Below are positions 56,490 through 64,000 of a stretch of 64,000 nt of DNA, piece by piece. The notes under the pieces are model-generated. The model was not told the origin of the DNA. It made no database searches and saw nothing but the letters and a program-made list of their open reading frames with translations. The position numbers and the translations under genes were made by a program. Every line of letters starts with the position of its first letter. Position 1 is the first letter of the stretch. This DNA is from Nectonema munidae (taxonomy: Eukaryota > Nematomorpha > Nectonematoida > Nectonematidae), in contig JAUIRK010000928.1 in the NCBI GenBank assembly GCA_030549495.1, forward strand, positions 819,001-883,000. Direction: 5' to 3'.

Positions 56490-59400
56490 GCAAGTGATAT
56501 AAATAAGGGATATAATTATTTTATTATTATATATAAATAAGGGATATTATTATAAATAAGTGATATAAGGGATAGTGATAGTGATATAGTGAAGTGGAAA
56601 TGAATACTATTATTATTTGAAAAGATATCAGAAAAATAGTGATTTTTGAAAGATAGTTTATAATAAAGCATGCATAAAAGATATGTGTTAATTTCGTATA
56701 TATTGAAGAAGGTAATTAAGTTTTTTTCATTATTGTAATTGGTGAATTTTATACACTTTGTTTGTACTCGTAGTAGTTTATCTATATATGTGAAATTACT
56801 TGATATTGCAATATATTAATTGAGGGTAAACGTAAGAATAGTATAGAGTAGTCCTGGTTTTAGAAGTTAGAAAATACCGTAATCTAAAGAAAGTTCCATA
56901 AAGACATGAAATTTTAGTAATCAAGTTTTTTATGTGGTAGGTCCATGAGAGATTCGAAGAAAGTGTAAGTCCGAGATAGGTATAATGTTCGACACGCTCT
57001 AATTTATAATTATTAATAGTTATTTTATGAGAATCATTTCTATTAAATTTGGAAAAACAACATATATACATTTACTCAATTTCAAGTTTAAGAGATTGTT
57101 TTCACACCAAGTATGGACTAATCCAAGTACATTATTGATCTGATTATCATACTTCAAATTACTAAATAGGTAAAAATGTAAACAAATATCATCTGTATAA
57201 AAATGGGAGAACAGTGGTCCAAAAGATATATAGGTAAGTCATTAATATATAATAAAAACAGGAAAGGACCTAGTATGGAGCCTTGGGGAACTCCAGTTTT
57301 AATGGGCCTGGATGCGAACTTAAAATTATCTTTGTATATGTAAAAACTCCGAGATTCAAGATAGCTTTTAAACCAGAGGAAATTTTTTGATCTGAAACCC
57401 ATCCTGTAAAGTTTGTGAAGGAGAATTTTATGGTTAATAGTATCAAAGGCTTTAGAAAGGTCGAGAAAAACGCAAAGCAAAGATCTCGGAAAATAGAATG
57501 AATTACAGATTCTATTAAGAAGTGTTAAAATGGCGGTTTCAGTAGATTTACAGTTAAGGAAGGCAAATTGATGGTTGCAGATTAGTTTATATTTATTGAC
57601 AAATTCTGTAAGTCTTGTGAGGACCATCCGTTCGAGGATTTTGGAAAAATTAGAGAGAATAGATATGGGTCGATAATGAGTATGGTTTGTTTGATTTTAA
57701 TATTGGAATGACTTGCGCATGTTTTAAATGAGCCGGAAAAATGCCAGAGAGATAGCTTAGATTGAAGAGGTGAAGAAGGGGAGGGATGAGCAAAGGAAGT
57801 ACGTTTATGATCAAACGAAGACTGATTTCGTCGTCGCCCTTAGTTTTGAGATTTTTTAGAGACTTGATCGCAATTATTATATCATTGGTATCAAAAGTAT
57901 CTAAATAAAACAAAACTGGTTAAAAGGGATAATTTTATCACAAAAATTAAAACATTGAGAATTGGCTACGCTTTCCGGAAATGAAAAGACTTGAACAAAC
58001 TCATCGTGGGTGAAAGGAGCGGCTGCAGATTGTTTTGGTTTGAAGAGGTTATTTAAAGTCTTCCAATTATTTTTAGTGTCAGTGAGCTTTTTGAAGTAAT
58101 ATTTGCTCTTAGCAAGTCTAATTTGTGACTTATAATATGATAAGAAGGATCTATAAGTATTTAAATTATATGTATTAGGAGATTGCTTGTTCTGATATTC
58201 TTTCGGCAAGAAGATTACCTTTAAAACATGGATTGATATTTATAACGTTATTATATGCAACTAAAGGAGAACTCAATTCAAAATTATTTTTAAAAATCTG
58301 ATAGAAGTTATCAAATGCAGAATTAACATCAATGCTTACAAAAACATTCGTAAAATCAGCATTCTGTAATTTTTCATAAAAAACTTTATAGTTGAAGTTA
58401 GAAAAATTTCTTCGATAAGAAATGTGCTTGGTGGAAAGAGTTTTCTCAAAAAAGTTTTCTATTGAGACTAAGCTACCATAGTGGTCAGATATGTCTGCTA
58501 TTACATTAGTGGTCGAGAGAGGACAGTTGAAGTTGATAAATACATTATCTATAAGTGATCCCGAAGAATGACTCATTTTTGTGATAATCGCTGCAAAACC
58601 AAGTTGTAAAAAGATACTAAAGAGCTCTTCACAAAATTTATCCTCATTGATTTTCAAAAAATTTATATTGAAGTCTCCACATATAATGGATTTTGAATTA
58701 AGAAGATACCTAGGTAATTCTTCTAACCACAGGAGAAAGCTTCTCAAATCTGAGGAAGGGGGACGATAGAAAACACTTATGTAAAAGTGAGAATTTGAAA
58801 TAAGTAATTTTAAAACCAGAAAGTCGAAAATATTATCACCATGGGCGAATGCTTCGGAAAAGGCCAGTTTGAAAAACGACTTAAAAAAGATTCCCACTCC
58901 ACCTCCTCTTTTTTTTTCTAGTGAAAAATTTATATTTAAACCCGGGTACATCAAACAACAGCTCATTTGAAGGGTGCCATATTTCAGTTAAAACTATTAA
59001 GTCAAGGCATGATAGGTAAGGAGATAAAAAAAAGTATTAATTGATCGAAATTACAACTTAGACTACGAATATTTATATAAAAAAAACTGAGAGTTTCAGG
59101 ACAATTAGAAGAAAATACAATTTCATCAGGGAAGAGAAATGAGGTTTTGGGATACGGTAAATGACATGATTTTAGTATTTTTAGTTGGTATAGATCATCT
59201 ATATTTCTCTGAAATTTCAAGTTATTTCTTTTAATCATAAGCTTATGTAATAATTAAGTGCCTCTTGGTTTAAACTATTAAGTTTATCTTGGCTGCGTGG
59301 TTATGATCAAGTTTTTTATCGGCGCAATTGCGACAGAAATATTTACTTGCATCAGTGAATTCACAGTCACTAGATTTATGAGATTCACCACAAAACCTAC

Positions 59401-59625
59401 ATTTGTGAACCAGAGCATTACAATCGTCTGCTAGATGTCCATGTTTCTGGCATTTGTAACAAGACTTCACATAGGTTGATAATGTTTCAATATTGTATGC
59501 TATGCATTCCATGAAAATATATTTATTTGTATACACTTTTCTGATAAATTTTGGAGAAAATTTTATCCCAATATTGCAAGCATTTTTTGATTTAGTCCTT
59601 ATCTGAAATAAATTTATGATATCAT
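56490..59625 (-). pseudogene. Jockey/CR1-like LINE nested in the I-group-like LINE
   Basis: Read leftwards. A Cys-rich ORF1 end: 59536-59270, with CYKCQKHGHLADDC, CRFCGESHKSSDC and CRNC. Endonuclease: 59238-58175, with FYINIRSLSCNFDQL, KRGGGVGIFF, VFYRPPSSD, ICGDFNINF, SGSLIDNVFI and DISDHYGS. Reverse transcriptase: 57913-57154, with FLDLSKAFDTINH and TGVPQGSILGPFLFLLYIND. The catalytic FYTDDICLHF follows in another frame near 57205, so a one-base shift precedes it. C-terminal YLGLTLSSNLSWTYHIKN lies at 57000-56930. No RNase H. Boundaries are inferred from where the host LINE's homology stops (59626) and resumes (about 56480). Confidence 0.8.
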
Positions 59626-61739
59626 TCAGCTCAATATTAAATCTTTTAAAATAACGTCTTGTATATTGCCATTCAGTTGAATTAAAGATTCAAGATTTTT
59701 AAAAAGCAGTTTTTCATTGTTAACTCTCTTCAGTACCGCGGTTTGGCAAGGAGATGGGTTCAAATGAAGCGTAACTTCGATATAAGCGGGGTATGAGAAA
59801 CTACATTCATCCAAAATATTCCATGACTCGACTAGTGGAAACATTTCATCATTACAAATAGTAAGATCAATATGTGATTGAAGTGTCACATCTGTTCTTA
59901 AACTACTGAAGGTAGGATTTCTATCTGGGTCCACAATGTGCAGATTATGTTCGACTAACTTCTTATACAAAAGGTTACCTTGATAGTTACTTTTGAAATC
60001 CCAAAAAACGTGCCGTGCATTCGTGTCTCTCACTATCAATATTCGTTCGCCAGCAATGATCGAGAATATTGAGTTAAAAAAGAAATCTACACAATCACTA
60101 GAAATGGGTGGAAAATAAGCTGACACACAATAAAAATTAAGATTATGAATTGAGCATAAGGCTGTAGTAATGTAGTCTTTAGAAAGGTCTGTGACAAGCC
60201 TAATATCAATATGTTTTTTAAATAAGATGGATGAAAGGCAGGGAGGGTGGCTATGAATTACAGAATAGTGTGGATTAGGAATGAACGGAAAATAATTCTT
60301 AAAAAGATATGGCTCATTGATCAAAACCAAGTCGTAATCTTCATGTTCAAAAAAATAAGCAAACTATTATATGCAATAAGTGATTTCCGTAAATTAATGT
60401 GTAAAATTTTGAAAACCATTATGAGGTATTAATATATAAGTTTAAAGCATTTAAATGAAAATTCTCTTGTTCTTTTTGTTTTTTAAGAAAGGTTGGGCAC
60501 AATTTATTGTCAAAAATGTGAGCACCTCTACAATTAACACATATAGTGGCAAGTGAAGCACAATTACTAGTAATGTGTCCTATTTTATTACACTTCAAAC
60601 ATTTGGGGTTCATGAAGTGGCAATGAGAAGAAGAATGACCCAAGTTACCACAATTCTTACATATAAAAACTTTCCTAATATACAATTCAATTGGCAATGA
60701 ATTATAGCCGCAAAAAAATATCGGTACAGTTTGAAAGATAATTGGCTACTTCAGGAGTATTAGGCTCAATCAAGGCTAAATTAAAATACTTATTCTTTGT
60801 CTCAATTTTTTTGATGAGATTAACACCGCCTAATGTTGTTACATAGTAGTTGCAAAAGTTAATAAAGTCGATAAGGTCCTTATTTTAAAAAATTTTTGAC
60901 ACACTCTTTATTAAGAATCTGGCTTTAAAATTTTTTGCATGAACAACTTCAAAATTATTTTTCAAAATAGTGGTTGCCAATGGCTTATCTTTTTCATTTT
61001 CTAAATTTATATAAGCTTTGCCGTTTTTATTAATTTTAAGATTTCTAATTTGTAATTTGTTTTCATTGGTGTTTATAGTGCTAATAATGTCTTTTTTCAT
61101 CTCTGAAATTTTAATCATATCAGGTTTCACAATATTAGTTTTCACAATAACACATTTATTAGGACTATAGAAGTCAGCAGTCAACTTAGGAGGAGCTTTT
61201 GCTGCCTCAGAATAAGAAATCATGGACTTTTTTGATGAGCTTGATTTATCTAATTGTAATTCAGCGAATTTATTAATCAGTAAATCTTTGATATCTGAAA
61301 AAATATTTTTGACTAAAAAGGAGTTGGAATTGTCTCTATTACAATTAGATAAATATTTCTCTTCAATTAACTTCAAATTATTTACAAGATCACAATGAGA
61401 AGAGTCGAAATTCCTTTTAGTGGCCTTGCACTTCGATGAAGTTGATATTCCATTATTCAAAGTAAAAATAAAAGATTAATTTACCAGTTAAAAAGGCATG
61501 CAAAGAGCCAAGTAAAACAAAAACAAAGGAAATATGAAGAAAATTAGGAAAAGAAAAAGTAAAAGGCTTATGATTTTAAGTAATTAGGAAGTCAAAAGTT
61601 GAAAAGGTGAAAACGACATTATAAAACTTGGATGACCCACATAATATTGAAGGACCAACAGTTAATTTGTCTTTATATATATTATTTTTAATAGAACGAC
61701 CAAAGATGACGTTTTTTGAATATGTAATTCTCTATCCTA

Positions 61740-62930
61740 CCATTTCTCTAAGAAAAAATAGTTCGACATTTGGAAAGCATTTAATGTTGACCATCAGTTA
61801 CTTTTATACAAACTATTTAGATTTGATATCAGAATTCCAGTTTTGAATTGGTTAAGAAGTTTTCTGCAAAATAGACCCTTCTATGGAAGTCGCAAAAAAC
61901 AATATGGGAGTTGGAGTTCCTTAAGGCTTAATTCTAGGACTTCCCTCTTTCTGGTTTGCATCAATGATCTTTACTCAAGCATAATTAAACCGGTCTCCCT
62001 TATATTATATGCTAGTGACGCTATCTTTTTTATCAGTGATAATACTGAAACCGCTATCGGTTAACTCTTACCTAAATTCACGAATCTTTTACAAATTAGA
62101 CAAATTCAATTATCTCTTTTTGTTCATAAATGTATAAATCTAAAACATGAAATTAATTTTAATTATTGTTTAAATCGCCAGTTTCATCATCACAACTTAC
62201 GCAATAAACACAATTTAAGAAATATAAGATACAAATTTGCCAAAAGTAATAAATTTTTTATTAAAAAGTCCATAAAAACCTGGAATAGCCTTCCCATTTG
62301 TATTAGGCTTCTGAAAAACACTTGTAATTTCAAACGTAAATGTAAAAATTTTTTTATTTCAACTCGTTAGTGTCTTTGAGTATATTTATTACCCATACTA
62401 TATTTTATATCTTTGAGATTTTGGTACTCGTGCTCTTTTGTATTTTTTTTTTAGGTAATTCCTTTTCATATTCCCCTCCAACCACAATGCATCTCTACAT
62501 CCAGCATCAATTTTTCGCCAGTTCATCGCTTCTCTATCAGCAATAATTGATATTTGCTTTCTTCTCTCTTTTTTTTACGTATGTATATATATATATATTT
62601 TGAAAATTATATGCTTTGTGAACATGTTTGAAAATTGTTTTTCTCCTATATTGATTTTAAAATGATACGTTTTGGAGTTTTTTTATCCTATTATATAACT
62701 GTTCCTCACTTCTTTTTTTGCCTTTATAATTATTATCTGGATTTTTTCTCCTATTTTTTATATCATTTTTAAGTCCTGTTGTTAATATGAATTTAGTATA
62801 GTGTTCCTATTTTTTTATAGGTGTGACAATAACCTATTTGGTTTGATCCACCATGCTGTGTTATTATTCTTATTCTTCCCTCTTTTTTTTTATTATTAAA
62901 TAAAATAAAAATAAATTCTTTTATAGAAAT
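61740..62930 (+). pseudogene. CR1-like LINE 3' part, degenerate
   Basis: Across frames: FDIWKAFNVDHQLLLYKLF (motif A region) near 61765-61820, LNWLRSFLQNRPFYG near 61845, GVGVP-stop-GLILG near 61910, LILYASDAIFFIS near 62000 (the first Asp of YADD is Ser), and the terminal SIKTWNSLPICIRLLK near 62270 with FKRKCKNFF before a stop at 62368. The 3' UTR carries GACAATAACCTATTTGGTTT then GATCCACCATG (62825-62855), matching 39383-39413, so it belongs to the same tail family as the 38.5-43 kb LINEs. Confidence 0.7.
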
Positions 62931-62939
62931 TATAAAAAA

Positions 62940-64000
62940 TGTTTTTTAATGGTATTCTTCAAAAAAAAATAATAGCTGATTTTTCTAACCTTCTGGATAA
63001 CTTCCTCTTACAAGTGAAAAACATAATAAATTTGTTGGATTGATTCTGAATAAAAATCTTCAAAAAAACTGTGATTAACCATCTCAATCATAATGCGAGC
63101 ATATAGCCTTACGCCTGAAAGTGCTTTGATCCAGCCAACCAACTGATATAAGCAATTATTTGAATTTAAGTACTGAAGGAGGGGCTGGTTAAATATTAAT
63201 TAAGCCTATAAGATAAAATACTAGGAGATTTGAAATCTAACCCTTTAAAGTTTTACAATAATACAGAATACCATACTACATTGTTTGTTCTTTTTTGTTT
63301 TTAAAAAACATTTTTGCCTTCTATTTAATCCGTTTTTTATATGGATTCTTGTTTTTTGTATAATTATTTGAATTTTTTGTTTATCTAATTCAAATTTCAT
63401 ATTAAAATATATTTATTGCTAAGATCAGCTTTAATTATACAATAAATAGTTATAACTTTAAAAAGAAAGAAATGATTTCTTTTCAAAATACACATGGGTT
63501 TTAGAAAACAAAGTTTGAAAAACAGATAGCTTTATGTTTGTGTTACTTATACATAATACATAAAAATTTTAAATTAAAATAAAGTTTTACCACTATTTTC
63601 TAGCTATTTTAAATAGTTTTATAGTTTAAATAGTTTTTAAGGAGGGGTGCAAGTATTTGGTTTAATGACGACTTCGTGTCAGAGTGTGAACGTAAGAATA
63701 ACCAGAGGAAAGACATAAAAATACGTCAAAAAAATCTATCTTATTCATTTTATTCATTCAATTTTAGATCCTTTTTCTGAGTTTATTTTTTTGTCAAAAA
63801 CCGTACCTATTTAAAAATTTACCTAACATTTACTTGTCCTGTTGAAAAAATAAAAGCAGCTAATATTAAGAATTTTTTATTAGTTTAAGATTTATATTAC
63901 CCAAATGATATATTACCAATCTTTACTAGACGATTCAGATTATATATTCATATTTTTATGTCCTGTTGCATTGCCAACTTTTTCTACTTCAACATTTAAT
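62940..64000. other. AT-rich DNA, no gene recognised
   Basis: A minus-strand open stretch at about 63190-63030 reads NCLYQLVGWIKALSGVRLYA then RIMIEMVNH and is less AT-rich than its surroundings, but it matches no family I recognise and no clean exon borders are seen. Nothing else is supportable. Confidence 0.35.

Larger units (their letters stand above)
53390..61460 (-). pseudogene. decayed I-group-like LINE, host of two nested insertions
   Basis: Read leftwards. ORF1: 61460-60885, then zinc knuckles at 60665-60540 (CKNCGNLGHSSSHC, CLKCNKIGHITSNC, CVNCRGAH). ORF2 endonuclease: 60330-59626, with LINEPYLF and RDTNARHVFWDF. Interruption by the Jockey-like element at 56490-59625. Reverse transcriptase: 56265-55687, with GEVVLIPKNKRAINDIENFR and FIDFKGAFNSAF. 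Penelope-like interruption at 55194-55674. Then RT continues with STPQGGCLSDILF and FSDDLVIG (55085-54960), the thumb, RNase H (IFTDGSYD, FSAESAAL, ILSDSLSQIK, WCPSHSGIFGNEFVDKLA at 54155-53735), and the C-terminal CRFCNEFETPEHLLFLC near 53490. Stops and frameshifts throughout. It is related to the intact element at 33262, sharing the F-S-D-D motif. Confidence 0.85.

Noticed and set aside
63030..63200. Minus-strand coding-like stretch NCLYQLVGWIKALSGVRLYA
   Set aside because: No family, start, or clean splice borders could be found; mentioned only as part of the intergenic description.

Overview
This is a 64-kb piece of an AT-rich animal nuclear genome, most likely an invertebrate and plausibly an arthropod. 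The evidence is spliced metazoan genes with GT-AG introns (some only 57 and 73 nt long) buried in a dense, nested mix of non-LTR retrotransposons, hAT-like and piggyBac-like DNA elements, a tRNA-derived SINE and a Penelope-like fragment. No bacterial operon, rRNA or CRISPR array is visible. A crustacean such as a parasitic copepod would fit the composition and repeat content, but that assignment is a guess.

Four host genes can be supported, all on the minus strand. (1) MRPS2, mitochondrial ribosomal protein uS2m: three exons between 6174 and 228, with the first exon(s) not found. (2) A single-exon MacroD-type macro-domain ADP-ribose hydrolase, 15325-14711. (3) COPA, the alpha subunit of the COPI coat: two exons, 27013-26786 and 25178-21576, 1276 aa, complete. 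(4) MPC2, mitochondrial pyruvate carrier subunit 2: four short exons between 49382 and 48268, with the N-terminal exon not found. MRPS2 and MPC2 are easy to miss because their exons are short and split between reading frames; they were recognised by joining frames across matching splice phases.

Mobile DNA by region. 1.3-3 kb: hAT transposase relic inside an MRPS2 intron. 6.3-6.6 kb: a tRNA-like relic and a SINE. 8.5-13.3 kb: two copies of a composite TTAA-bounded repeat family that carries an internal array of about 148-bp tandem repeats. 16.5-20.5 kb: LINE fragments, a 130-bp piggyBac-like MITE and a degenerate hAT element. 27.1-30.6 kb: an inverted copy of the composite family, itself interrupted by a 570-bp piggyBac-like element and a hairpin element. 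32.4-43 kb: a run of LINEs, including one nearly intact I-group-like element (33262-38512) with a 16-bp target-site duplication, one frameshift in ORF1 and a full 1248-aa ORF2. 43.7-48 kb: more LINE and composite-repeat pieces. 51-52.5 kb: a hAT-like MITE and a second SINE copy. 53.4-61.5 kb: a decayed I-group-like LINE interrupted by a Jockey-like LINE and by a Penelope-like insertion that retains a hammerhead-like core. 61.7-62.9 kb: a final LINE 3' end.

The most interesting structures are the composite TTAA-flanked family with its internal satellite, the F-S-D-D variant of the reverse-transcriptase Y-A-D-D motif shared by two I-group-like elements, the hammerhead-like Penelope remnant, and the MPC2 and MRPS2 genes hidden among repeats.
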